Assembly (NCBI GenBank): GCA_029215795.1 | Contig: JARDYH010000006.1 | Location: 24,133,501-24,197,500, forward strand | DNA from: Anniella stebbinsi | Taxonomy: Eukaryota > Chordata > Lepidosauria > Squamata > Anniellidae | Length of the DNA: 64,000 bases | Direction: 5' to 3' | In this document: piece after piece, positions 1-10,076 of the stretch | Numbering within the stretch: the stretch's first letter is position 1 | Layout: every line of letters starts with the position of its first letter | Notes under the pieces: model-generated | What the model saw: only the letters and a program-made list of their open reading frames with translations | Told to the model about the DNA's origin: nothing | The model's database searches: none | Program-made: the position numbers and the translations under genes

Positions 1-697
1 TTACTAGTTCATGCCTGGGGATTAATTTCCAGCTAGCCCAATTCAAGCACCACTGGTGCTCAACCTTCTAAGGGTTTTGAATATGCCCCAGTAACTTTTG
101 TATGAGTTCTTCTGCAGTTATTGGGAAATGCCTGGTCTCTCTCAATTAGACAGTCTGTATTTACAGGCAGCATTTCACTGCCCCATCTTGGAGGACACAC
201 TTTCCTCCTGCAGCAACAATTACTTCCTTCTGTTTAGGTGGTTATACCCTTCCCCTTCCTTCTGAGTGCTACGCTCTTGAAGGGGAAGGAGAAATTCCTT
301 CCCCACCCCCAACAGTTGGGTGCTAAAAATATATCTCCCTCTACAAGGCTTAAGGAGTTGGCCTACCTTGACCTACAATGGACAAAATTGAATTTGTACA
401 GTCATGGTGGAAATACTTGAAGGCTATACTCATCAACTATGTTTTCATATATAACATATGCACAATGTTCTGCATTTTTATTTGTTCTAATATAGTTTAA
501 AAGGTGTTGAACAAATTTAATTTCAAGCTAAGAATACAGAGGTCAGAAAAGAATGTTCAGAAATGTTTACCCACTTCTGGATGAGTTAGAAACTTGAAAT
601 TTGGCATGCTGATAGGTCTGGTTGTACAATGTGCCAGAAAAATCTGAAAACACAAAATTTTGGGTTTTAAGTATTTTTTAAAGAATTTAATAAAAAA
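1..697. other. intergenic, nothing recognised
   Basis: AT-rich non-coding sequence. I see no gene, RNA or repeat family that I can name. The short open frames here have no recognisable domain. Confidence 0.5.
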
Positions 698-1404
698 CCT
701 AGGCTTATGCCTACAACTCCCATCATGCCTTGGGTAGAACTCCAAGCATGCCATGGGTGGGAGGCCAGACTTACTGGCCTTTGGCAGCCATTGTGAGTCC
801 ATGGATGGGTGGCTGCTGCATGTCTTTCACAACCCAGACTTCTAAGGTCGGTCTCGAGTAGTCAACCCAATCCCACATAAAAGGAAACAACCCACATAAA
901 TGGGCTGCATCTATGTGTGGTGCCTCCTCCCTCCCAGCATGCATGCTTTTAACATCATAACTAGATACAACAGCGTGGCTTTGAGAGGTCAAACTCTGAA
1001 CATGCTCAAAGGTATTCCGTTCTGATATTGCTGTTTCTGAGAATCTGAGGGAAGTGCATGTGTGGCCTTCACCCTTAAGAGGGAGGAAGGAAGGAAGGAA
1101 GAAAGGAAGGGGAAGCACTCTGTGCATGCCCAGAAACAGTTCCAATGAAGGGAGCAAGTGCCTGGCCCGACCTTTCAGTACAGGCTCCTGATGGAGCACC
1201 TGATGGATGAGAAGTGCATGCCGAAACAGGCCCAGCAGGACCTGGCCAGAGCTGGGCACGTCCATTGACAGCCGCTTACCTCCCCTCCTCGGTGATGCTA
1301 CTCCTCGATGCTCTATCAATGGGCAGCATTGGCAATGAGAGGAGAGAAGCGCCTCTCAGAGGACTCGGGCACCTGTGGGCTGTGGCATGCTGGGAGGTGT
1401 AGAG
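698..1404 (+). mobile_element. degenerate DNA transposon with ACTCCCATCATGCC-type termini
   Basis: The left end reads cctacaactcccatcatgcc and the right end ggcatgctgggaggtgtaga, which form an imperfect 20-bp inverted repeat. The first ~75 bp (gcttatgcctacaactccca...tttggcagccat) recur at 1948-2025, so this is a dispersed family. The open frames inside have no recognisable transposase motif. It is probably a non-autonomous hAT-like element; the superfamily is a guess. Confidence 0.5.
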
Positions 1405-1516
1405 TGGCTAATTTTAAATAAAGCATAGGTTAGTAAGCCAGGTCACTATGTCCCAGCCAGGTCGCTATCTCTCAATCCTAACTCACTGCCTTTGTTCTCC
1501 TTCTGCCTGGCTTTCT

Positions 1517-1564
1517 CCAACTGCCACTCCAACTGCCACTCCAACTGCCACTCCAACTGCCACT
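1517..1564 (+). repeat. 12-bp minisatellite, four units
   Basis: The unit ccaactgccact is repeated four times in tandem with no visible divergence. It keeps open frames going on the + strand (repeated PTAT), but I see no reason to call a gene. Confidence 0.9.
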
Positions 1565-1947
1565 TTCTCCAATGCCCACCATTCCATTCTATCCACAGCT
1601 ATCAGCCCTTCCTCCATTCATACTTCTGTTTCAATGGTATAGTCAGGGTTTTACATAAAAATCATGAACTTTATTTAGAAATTCCTGCATCTGTCTTGGA
1701 ATGTTGTGGTTTAGTTATGACAAAAAAAAAAGCAAAAGCAAACACAGCATAAAAATCCCATCAAGTTAAAAGGCCTTGGGGGGGATATTCACTTGGCACT
1801 GGAAAGCCATTAATGCAGAGTCACTAGGCCAGCCTGCCAGGGAAAAAGAAATCCACAAGCAGGGTGCCACAACTAATAAGGCCCACTCTCCAGTTGTCTC
1901 CTACTACAGCTCAGATTGTTTTCAAAGACTAACACATTATTCAGGGA

Positions 1948-2272
1948 CCTAGGCTTATGCCTATAACTCCCAGCATGCCTTGGGCAGGAGGGAAGACTTA
2001 TCAGGCTTTGGCAGCCATTATCTGGTAGTGGCTCTCCCTCCTGGTCCTGAAGGGAGAGTGCCTGGGGCCAGCTCTGGGCCTGTTGCCAATGGCAACCAAG
2101 CTAATCATCAGTCAGTCAGCAGGCCTGCTCCCTCACGGCCTACCTACAGGCACCGATTGAATAGTGCAGTGTGGACTGGCTCAGCCAGACTTCACTTCTC
2201 ATGAGTCACAGCGGAAGGACTCCCATTGGGCAAGTCAGGCACTGCAGTGAAAGGCATGCTGGAAGTTGTAGT
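1948..2272 (+). mobile_element. second copy of the ACTCCCAGCATGCC-ended element
   Basis: Starts with cctaggcttatgcctataa and ends with aggcatgctggaagttgtag, an imperfect inverted repeat matching the element at 698-1404. It shares the left ~75 bp with that copy but is shorter inside. Non-coding. Confidence 0.5.
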
Positions 2273-3161
2273 TTTTGTTTTCTCTGGGGACAAAGAAAAT
2301 CATGGCGGTGGCTTTGAGGAAGCCCTGGCCATGTGTCAAGGGTGAGAGAGAGAAAGAGAGAAAAGAAACAAATTTAATTTGATTAAAAGTTAACTCACAG
2401 GTCTAGCACCAGCCTACTACTTTAAGATGGTTTCCTCACCGACATCTTTGGGGGTCCGATTAATGCCAGGTATATCAGCTAGTTGAAAAATTGCAGAAGA
2501 TGGTGCTTAAGGATGTTTATACAAACTTATTTCTCTCTATCTAAAAGATGTCCAGATCTTGTGAGACTTACTAGAGTCAAACTGAAGTAATGTTAGAGCA
2601 CACTGAACAAACAGCATTCTGAATGCAGCAGCAGCAGCAGCAACCGCTGGTGCTGGAGGTTCTCCAGAACAGAGATTCAAGGCCTCAGAGCTGAGTTTTC
2701 AGCCTGAAAATGTGCTATTCTTCTCTTGCTAGGAAACTCTTCTAAGTTCCTTACTGAGTAGAGGAAGTACTTGAAGTCCCTGGTTTCCACTATTAACTAG
2801 CAAGAATATCCTAAATATATCTCACCACCCAACATAAAAGAGAAGAGCTTATAGGGCAGATGGCAGGTCCCCCCTCTCTTACCTGCACTTCTCTTTTTAG
2901 GAATTAAACACTGCCCTCCAACAATTAATTTTGTATACTGTATGACATTAATGCAGTCTCTCTCACAGAAAACCTCCTTCAAACGTTAAAAATGTTGCCC
3001 TCCCCCCATCCTTATTAAGTGAGGAGTTGATCTTCAAAGCTGCTTTCCCTCTGTTTGCACCCCTGAACACCACCCCCAAAATAAAACAAATCTTCTGCTG
3101 CTTCTCCCTTCCTCAACAGAGTGCAGTTGCAGCAGGAGAAGGACTCTTCCAAGCAGAAAGA
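2273..3161. other. intergenic, nothing recognised
   Basis: Contains a short (gca)n run near 2627 and AT-rich sequence. No gene or named repeat is supported. Confidence 0.4.
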
Positions 3162-3381
3162 GGCAGCATTCGGACGACACAATAATCAACGGAAGGGGGG
3201 GGGGGAACAGTAGTCAGTTGTATTGATTATCGTGTCATCCGAATGCTGCCAATAACTTACTGTCCGTTGCCTCTTCCCCCCTCCATTGCCTAAAATGTTG
3301 TCCAAATGCTGCCGATCAGCAACACAACGGATGATTGTTCTTCCCCCCCTCCGTTGATTATCGTGTCGTCCGAAACAGGCC
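3162..3381 (+). mobile_element. MITE family H (GGCAGCATTCGGACGACAC), AGA duplication
   Basis: Terminal inverted repeats ggcagcattcggacgacac / gtgtcgtccgaaacaggcc flank a 220-bp non-coding body. The direct flanks are AGA (3159-3161) and AGA (3382-3384), a perfect 3-bp target-site duplication. The body contains internal inverted copies of the terminal motif (atcgtgtcatccgaatgctgcc near 3230). Related copies are at 12344-12569 and 30557-30786. Confidence 0.8.
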
Positions 3382-3449
3382 AGAGACTCCTTTTGCAGGA
3401 AGGGAAAGCAAAGCAAAAGTAGCCCAGTCACTTAGCCTAGGCAGCTGGC

Positions 3450-3523
3450 CTGCCCATCTACCGCCCAGAGAGCTTCGGCTATGGGGTGGTATACAAATGT
3501 AATAAATAAATAAATAAATAAGT
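3450..3523 (+). mobile_element. LINE (CR1/L2 clade) 3' end fragment
   Basis: The sequence accgcccagagagcttcggctatggggtggtatacaaatgtaataaataaataaataa is the conserved 3' terminus seen again at 27340 and 45570. It is a short 5'-truncated LINE tail. Confidence 0.7.
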
Positions 3524-4765
3524 CCAAGCCCAGGCACCAGCACACGAGTTCATTGACCAGTTCAAAGACCCTTGTCTCCCATCTGAGTCCCTAATTGGTC
3601 AATGGATTCCATAAGACACTCTGGGTTCCAACAGAAGGTTGTGGGAATCTCCTGTTTGTGGGGCAACAGTAGAAGCAGCACACTGGAGCCAATAGGTGGT
3701 GGTGGTGGGGCAATGGTGCCAATGAAACCATGCAAGGTTAGAAGCTGATTTCATTGCAGTTATTTGAGAGCATCATGAGCACCTCCAGCACAAAGTAGAA
3801 AACAAAATGGAGCTACTGTTAATTTCAGACTTTAGTCCTTTGTGGAGAATAAATTGTAGGTATGATCAAACAAGGGTAACCTCTATTCTTGGCAACCAAT
3901 TTAGCTATTCATGGATGGTTCTCCATGGGATGGCTGTTAAGGGTGAGTCGGCCTCATACTGCTTTCACTGTTTTCAGACAGATTTTTAAAAATTGCCTTG
4001 CAAATGTTCCTGAGCTAGAAGAAGAAAATGAACTGTTTTTATTTTTAATTTTGTCTCTAGGATGCATTTCATCAGTGGGTGGCATGTATGAATGTTTGTG
4101 TTTATGTATGTGTGAAACTACTAAATCTTCATTGATGAAACACACATTACATCTTTTGTCTTCAATTGTAGCTAAGGTAAATCTGGTGAGATTTTCTTTC
4201 ACTGCTTCTACTGCCCCATAGCTAAATGCCCCTTCCTTTCCCCCCAGTATTAATTCTTTGTGGTTCTTAGCCCCACCATCTCATCTCATCCAATCTCTTG
4301 CACTGTTTGGGAACCTCGCCTGGTTTCCTGTTGTGGAGGTTTCCTTCACTTCCTGAAGTGTGTCAACACTCCCCTCCCTCCTCTCACCTGTTCATCTCTT
4401 CCTCTCCCCCTACTCCCAAGTGATTTTCTTCTCTGGTGGATGAAGAACAAGTCCTGGATCAGGGTCCACCTGTCACTGGGCATAGTGAGGCTTGGCTTCA
4501 GGTAGTTGATTTGGGATGTCATGGAAGCAAATTGTTATTTATTATTGTTGCATTTTAACTGCCAGGCAGGGGGAGAGATGTTTGTAAGAGTTTTCTGCTT
4601 CAGGCGTCAAAATAACTTGACCGGCCTTAGGTACTCTGCACTTTAACTTGGGGTATTGGAAGGGGTGCCCTGCTTGCTGCCCTGCCTCAGGTAGCAAATG
4701 CCTGTGGCCAGTCCTGCCCCGGAGGTTTGAAGAATCAACATGGGGATGGGTGGCTGAACACTGAC
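3524..4765. other. intergenic, nothing recognised
   Basis: Mixed-composition DNA. Its open frames (up to 110 codons) show no family motif and no splice-supported structure. Confidence 0.4.
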
Positions 4766-4768
4766 CAA

Positions 4769-5124
4769 GGTCCCCCTCTACAAGAATTTGGTTTGACGCC
4801 TGGTTGTCCGATTATGCGCATCTTCTCGCAAGCGCTTTTACGGTAAATCACTATACATGGGAGATGGTTAAGCGCATAATTGGTTGCCTTACCGGTTGTA
4901 TGAAACGCGTTTTGAAGGTGTTTAATGTGAAGAATCGCTTGTTCACATGGTCATAATGCGCTTTAACTGCTGCGGTAAATTAAAACTCGCTATTTAACAC
5001 GCATTTGATAATGCACATAATTGGACAGAAAAAGCGCCTCAGCTCCCGATTTGCGCTCCGCTCTTGAAGAGGTAAAAATTTTAATGCACCTTGAAAGAGC
5101 TTTAAATCGCTCTTGTAGAGGCAG
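4769..5124 (-). mobile_element. MITE family B copy, minus orientation
   Basis: Begins ggtccccctctacaagaatt and ends ctcttgtagaggcag, with CAA on both sides (4766-4768 and 5125-5127), consistent with a 3-bp duplication. The body is rich in tgcgca and ttaaa motifs (attatgcgcatctt, aaaactcgctatttaac), as in the other B copies. Non-coding. It forms an inverted pair with the copy at 5505-5859. Confidence 0.75.
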
Positions 5125-5504
5125 CAACTCTCTCCATCTCTTGTGAGATTTGTTCTTCTGCACAATATCAGAGCACAGCTTAAGGTCCTCTTCAAAACCC
5201 TTTAAGTAGATTGTTAACAGATTATCTCTTCCCCCACCCGGAGCCCTTTAATCAAGTTGAACTGGGGAAGGTTTTGCTCGGAGGGCTCTGCTGGCTTCCA
5301 CCACAATATCCCCTCATTGACGCCAGGAGAAGCCCCTGGCTGGTGTCATCCGCCTAAAGTGAGCAGCCTTGTGCGAATAAGACCCGAGACGATTGACTGG
5401 AGACGGAGACAAGGTTGTGTTCGGCGAGAGTCGGGGAATCTCGAAGGAGATCGAATGGGGTGACCTTCAAAGAGGCCATGGCCGCAGAAGGACCCTTCAC
5501 CCGT
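5125..5504. other. single-copy-looking spacer between two inverted MITEs
   Basis: A 380-bp segment held between two oppositely oriented family B copies. It does not resemble the MITE body. No gene is recognised. Confidence 0.4.
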
Positions 5505-5859
5505 GGGCTGCCTCTACAAGAGAGGTTTAAAGCTCTTTCAAGGCACTTAAAAAAAATACTTCTACAAGAACGGAGCGCAAATCGGGTGTAGAGGCGCGTT
5601 GTCTCTCCGATTATGCGCATTATCGAATGCGTGTTAAACAGCGAGTTTTATTTTGCTCCGGCTGTTAAAGCGCATTTTGACTGTGTGAACAAGCGCTTAT
5701 GCGCATTAACTACTTGTAAAGCACATTTTGGTCATCCGTTAATGCGCTTCGCCGCCTCTCGCCGCCTCTCGTGCAGAGGTATTAGGCGTAAATGCGCTTC
5801 AGCGATTATGCGCATAATCGCCTAACCAGGCGCAAAAGCGAATCCTTGTAGAGGGGACC
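5505..5859 (+). mobile_element. MITE family B copy, plus orientation
   Basis: Starts gggctgcctctacaag and ends cttgtagaggggacc. The body has the family signature gattatgcgcattatcgaa and ttaaacagcgagt. An open frame at 5613-5825 (starting MRIIECVLNSEF) is shared with other A and B copies, but no transposase motif is visible. No clean target duplication is seen at this copy. Confidence 0.75.
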
Positions 5860-7300
5860 ACGTTTGCTTGGAAATACGTCTCATTGATGTCCTCGGAGCT
5901 GATTTCCAAGCTGGTGCACTGAAGCGATACGCATTTTCTGAAGCTTCAGCACTGTAGTTACGTTGGACGGGTGTGAGTGAGCCTGAAAGGCAGTTGCTTT
6001 TATATAGCAGGACACCCATGAGCCCTGAATGCCTTGTGAATCTAGCTGTTAGAGCAGCGTTAGGTATGGGCAGAACGCCCCTCCCCTGCGTACCCGACCC
6101 TCAGCGTGGAAACTACCGCGAGGCAAAAAGCAAAAGGGCCCCTTCTCCCTCACCTCCCTCTCCCCCCAGCAGAAGCCGTCTCAGTGCTAGCGCCTGAGCC
6201 ATGGGCCGCAGTCCATTTCTTTCCGCCTCCTACCTACACCTGTGGCTAGAGGGTCAGCCTGCCTGAGCCACTCTGCGGAAAGGTTAATGCGAAACCTGTA
6301 GAGCAGCCGCGCGGCAGAAGAAAAGGAGACGCCTCTGCCTCCTCCTCCGCCTCCTCCTCCGGGCGCTTGTTGCCGTTGCTGCTGCTCTCCACGTCGGAGT
6401 CCGCGGGATTAGAGGCACTTGGGGACTCTTTGCAGACCAGGAGCGAACCAGGCCCAGTGTCGGGAAACCGGGGCAGCGGCGGGGGCGCTTTCTCCATGCC
6501 TGCGCTGATGGGATCAGCCTCGATCCAGCTGTCTGGGGATGTAATCCCCTCCTCCGGTAATTAAAAAAAACACAGATCAGCATTACAAGGAAAACGGTGT
6601 GCAGTAAAATGTAATAAGTTCTGTAGGAGCTTAACCATCTGTTAAAGGTTAAGTCCATGTGCAGAGTCTGATGTCAGGATACGGAGGATTTGGCTTTCGA
6701 CGTGTTGGAGGGCTCTTTCATCTGAAGCCATCTGGGGAGGGAGGAATCCCCCTCCGCCCCTCCGCCCTTCAGCCATAGGAACTTTAGTTCTCTGGCAGCG
6801 ACCTGAGGCGACGAGAGTCCGGGAGGGAGGGAGGGAGGGAGACCCGGCTTTCGCACCAGCCCGAACTGGGGCTGCTGTTTATCGGCATCAACACATTCCT
6901 CCCTCCGTCACAGTCCAGTTGTTCCATGGGGGAGTTCTGAGCCGCGCTCGCTTTGCGGAAAACGCGCCGCACCGGGAAGGTACCTGACCTTTTCCTGCAT
7001 GGAAATGATGGCAGTCTCCGGGGTAGAAGAATTAAAACGGCGTCGGTCCCTCCCTCCCTCCCTCCTTCGCTCGCTGCCTGTCCTCTTCCTCCCGCTATCT
7101 CCCAGCTCTCCCGCGTTCGCCGCCGCTGCCGCCACCAAAGGGTTAAGCATTCATTCCGCCGGTCCTCGTCGCAGCCGGGCGGGCTGGGGCTCGACGGCGC
7201 TGTCCACCAATGCGGTGCTGAAGTGGCAGGCGAGCCCTCCTCCCTCGCCAGCTCAGCCTGCTGCCAGCCCAAAGTAGTTGGGAGTCCAAGAGGGGCGGCG

Positions 7301-7414
7301 ATGGAGGCGCGCGAGGGCGGCGGAGGAGGAGGCAGCGGCGGCGGCGGCGCTGCTGCCGCTGCTGCTGCTACCGCTTCTGCTTCCAGGGCCGGTGCGCGGC
7401 CGGCCCCCCGCTGA
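7301..7414 (+). CDS. upstream ORF in the 5' leader
   Basis: The ATG at 7301 lies in a strong context (ggcggcgATGg, G at -3 and +4) and opens a 37-codon low-complexity Gly/Ala/Ser frame. It ends at 7414, only 19 bases before the main start at 7434, and is in a different frame from the cadherin. If transcription starts upstream of it, it should lower initiation at the main ATG. It is not proposed as a functional peptide. Confidence 0.4.
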   Translation: MEAREGGGGGGSGGGGAAAAAAATASASRAGARPAPR

Positions 7415-7433
7415 GCCCCCGCGGAGCCCGCCG

Positions 7434-10076
7434 ATGCCTTCTCCCGACGGAGGCAGCGGGGATCCCCGCTGTGGGGCGAGCTCGGACGTGCTTGGGCTGG
7501 GCCAGAGCTGGGCGCGGGGGAGTCGGGGACCGCTGGAGCTGTTGCTCCTGCTAACTTCTTGCTGGGCGCTAGCGCTGGCTCCGGTCCCCAACACCGGCGG
7601 CGGCGGTCAGCTGCGCTACTCGGTGCCCGAGGAGCTGGAGCACGGCGCCTTCGTGGCCAACCTGGCCGAGGACCTGGGGCTGGACGTGTCCCTGCTGTCG
7701 GCCAGACGCTTCCGCATCGTGTCCCGGGCGGGCAGCCGGCAGCACCTGGAGGTGAACCCGGAGAATGGCATCCTCTTCGTCCACGAGAAGATCGACCGCG
7801 AGGAGGTGTGCGGGGCCGGCGGCGGCGGCGGTGGGGCCTGCTTCCTGCACCTGCAGCTGGTCATCGAGAGCCCCCTGGAGCTCTACCGCGTGGAGGTGGA
7901 GGTGCTGGACGTCAACGACAACGCGCCCAGCTTCCCCTGGCCAGAGTATGTGCTGGAGGTGACCGAGTCGGCGCTGCCGGGCGCCCGCTTCCCGCTGGAG
8001 AGCGCGCAGGACCCCGACATGGGCGCCAACTCGCTGCGCACCTACCGGCTCAGCCCCAATGGCTTCTTCTCGCTGGAGGTGCAGACGCGCAGCGACGGCA
8101 GCAAGTTTGCCGAGCTGGTGCTGGAGAGGAGTCTGGACCGCGAGCAGCAGCGCAGCCACCGGGTCTTGCTCACGGCCCTGGACGGCGGTATGCCCGAGCG
8201 TTCGGGCACGGCCCGGGTGGTGGTGACAGTGTTGGACGCCAACGACAACGTGCCCGTCTTCGACCAGCCCTCGTACGGCGTGAGCCTGCCCGAGGACGCG
8301 CCCGAGGGCTCGCTGGTCCTCCGGCTCAACGCCACCGACCTGGACGAGGGCACCAACGGCGAGATTGAGTACTCCTTCAGCGGGCACGCTCCCCCCCGCG
8401 CGCGGGAGCTGTTCAGCGTGGAGCCGCGTAGCGGGCAGGTGCGACTGAAGGGCCAGCTGGACTACGAGCGAGGCAGCCTCCACGAGCTGTACGTGCAGGC
8501 CAAGGACCGCGGGCCGTCAGCCGTGGCCGTCCACTGCCGGGTGCTGGTGCGCCTCCTGGACGTCAACGACAATGCGCCCGAGGTGAGCCTCACCTCGGTC
8601 TCCACGCCGGTGCTGGAGGACGCGCCCCCGGGCACGGTCATCGCCGTCATCAGCGTGCTGGACCGAGACTCCGGCGACAACGGGCGGGTGAGCTGCGAGA
8701 TCGCGGCCAACGTGCCCTTCCGCCTGCAGGCCTCCTTCCACAACTACTACACGCTGGTGACGACCGAGCCCCTGGACCGCGAGGCGGTGCCGGAGTACAA
8801 CCTCAGCATCACAGCGCGGGACCTGGGCTCGCCGGCGCTGGCCACCCGGACGACTCTGACCGTGCCGGTGTCCGACATCAACGACAACGCGCCTCGCTTC
8901 CTGCAGCCCTCCTACAGCGTCTACGTGATGGAGAACAACGCGCCGGGGGCCTCCATCTGCTCGGTGAGCGCGCGGGACCCGGACTGCCAGCAGAATGCCT
9001 ACCTGTCCTACTCCATCGCCGAGGGCCAGATCCAGGGCATGCCGGTGGCCACCTACGTCTCCATCAACTCGGACAGCGGGCACATGTACGCATTGCGCTC
9101 CCTCGACTACGAGCAGACGCGCAGCTTCCAGGTGCAGGTGCGGGCCCAGGACGCGGGCTTCCCGCCGCTCAGCAGCAACGTCACGGTGCACGTCTTCGTG
9201 CTGGACCAGAACGACAACGCGCCTGTGGTGGTGGCCCCCGTGCCGCGCAATGGCTCGGCCGCCGTGGAGGTGGTGCCCCGCTCGGCGGGCCCGGGCTACC
9301 TGGTGGGCAAGGTCTCGGCCGTGGACGCGGACTCTGGCCAGAACGCGCGCCTCTCCTACCGGATCGCGCAGGCCACCGACGCCAGCCTCTTCAGTGTGGC
9401 CCTCCACACGGGCGAGATCCGCACGCTGCGGGCCCTCCTGGACCAGGACGCCCCAAGGCACCGCCTGCTGGTCCAGGTGCGCGACGACGGGCAGCCGCCG
9501 CTCTCAGCCTCCGTCTCGCTGCTGCTCTCGCTGGTGGACGGCGTGCCCGAGGTGCTGTCGGACGTCGGCGAGGTCCCGCCGGGGCCCGAGGCCGCCCCAA
9601 CGCCGCTCACCCTCTACCTGATCGTCTCGCTGGGCTCCGTCTCCTTCACCTTCCTGGTGGCCATCGTGGTCCTGGCAGCCGTCAAGTGCCACAAGGACCG
9701 GCTCGCCCTGCGGGGCTACGGTTGCTCGGGGGACCCGTGCCGGGGCGGCGGCGGCGGCGGCGGCTGCTGCTGCTGCTCTTGCGACCGGCCGGGCTCCCCG
9801 CCCGATGCCCTCAAGAGCGCCAACAACCTCCACGCCCAGCTGGCCTCGTCCGGCGGCAAGGCGGCCGCCGAGGGCGGAGGGGCCGCGGCCGCCCCCCCCG
9901 GGTACTGCTACAAGGTGTGCCTCACCCCGGAGTCCGCCAAGAGCGACTTCATGTTCCTGAAGCCCTACAGCCCCCTCCCGCCCAGGAACAACGAGACCAT
10001 CCCCGAGCGCTTGCCGCCCGCTCCCGGGAACGCTGCGCCCTGCCGGGCCAACAACGCCCTGCAAGCCTCCAGCCAG
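7434..10076 (+). CDS. protocadherin exon 1 (variable-type exon: ectodomain, membrane segment, proximal tail)
   Basis: Encodes residues 1-881. The ATG at 7434 is the first in frame; a stop lies just before 7278 in this frame. It gives a ~33-residue lead before the hydrophobic core LELLLLLTSCWALALA, directly before the mature start. The start context is weak (C at -3). Third positions are almost all G or C. EC1 has Cys126 and Cys136 separated by nine residues, mostly glycine, where clustered and delta-2 protocadherins have C-X5-C. After the helix come a Gly/Cys-rich patch (~764-783) and the conserved VCLTPESAKSDFMFLKP. The exon ends AGCCAG|gtgagc, a consensus donor. Reading through the donor stays open to a stop at 10443-10445, so an unspliced short form with 122 extra residues is possible. 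Confidence 0.93.

Noticed and set aside
771..1319. 182-codon minus-strand ORF
   Set aside because: It lies entirely inside a transposon-like segment, has Ser/Pro/His-rich composition, no domain and no splice context.
5996..6008. TATA-like ttttatata upstream of the CpG island
   Set aside because: It is 1.4 kb from the start codon, outside the GC-rich core, with no initiator or other support.
7190..7240. Possible CTCF/CSE promoter site (cggcgctgtccacc ... gaagtggcagg)
   Set aside because: Position ~200 bp before the ATG is right for a clustered protocadherin element, but the match to the CTCF core has several mismatches. Motif scoring or ChIP data would be decisive.
7559..8368. 269-codon plus-strand frame overlapping exon 1
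   Set aside because: An out-of-frame shadow of the cadherin frame with Arg/Gly/Pro-rich low-complexity sequence.
7569..8483. Long minus-strand ORFs (304-314 codons) across exon 1
   Set aside because: Antisense shadows of the GC-rich cadherin exon. The Val/His/Arg/Gly-rich composition comes from reading DVNDN-type codons backwards.
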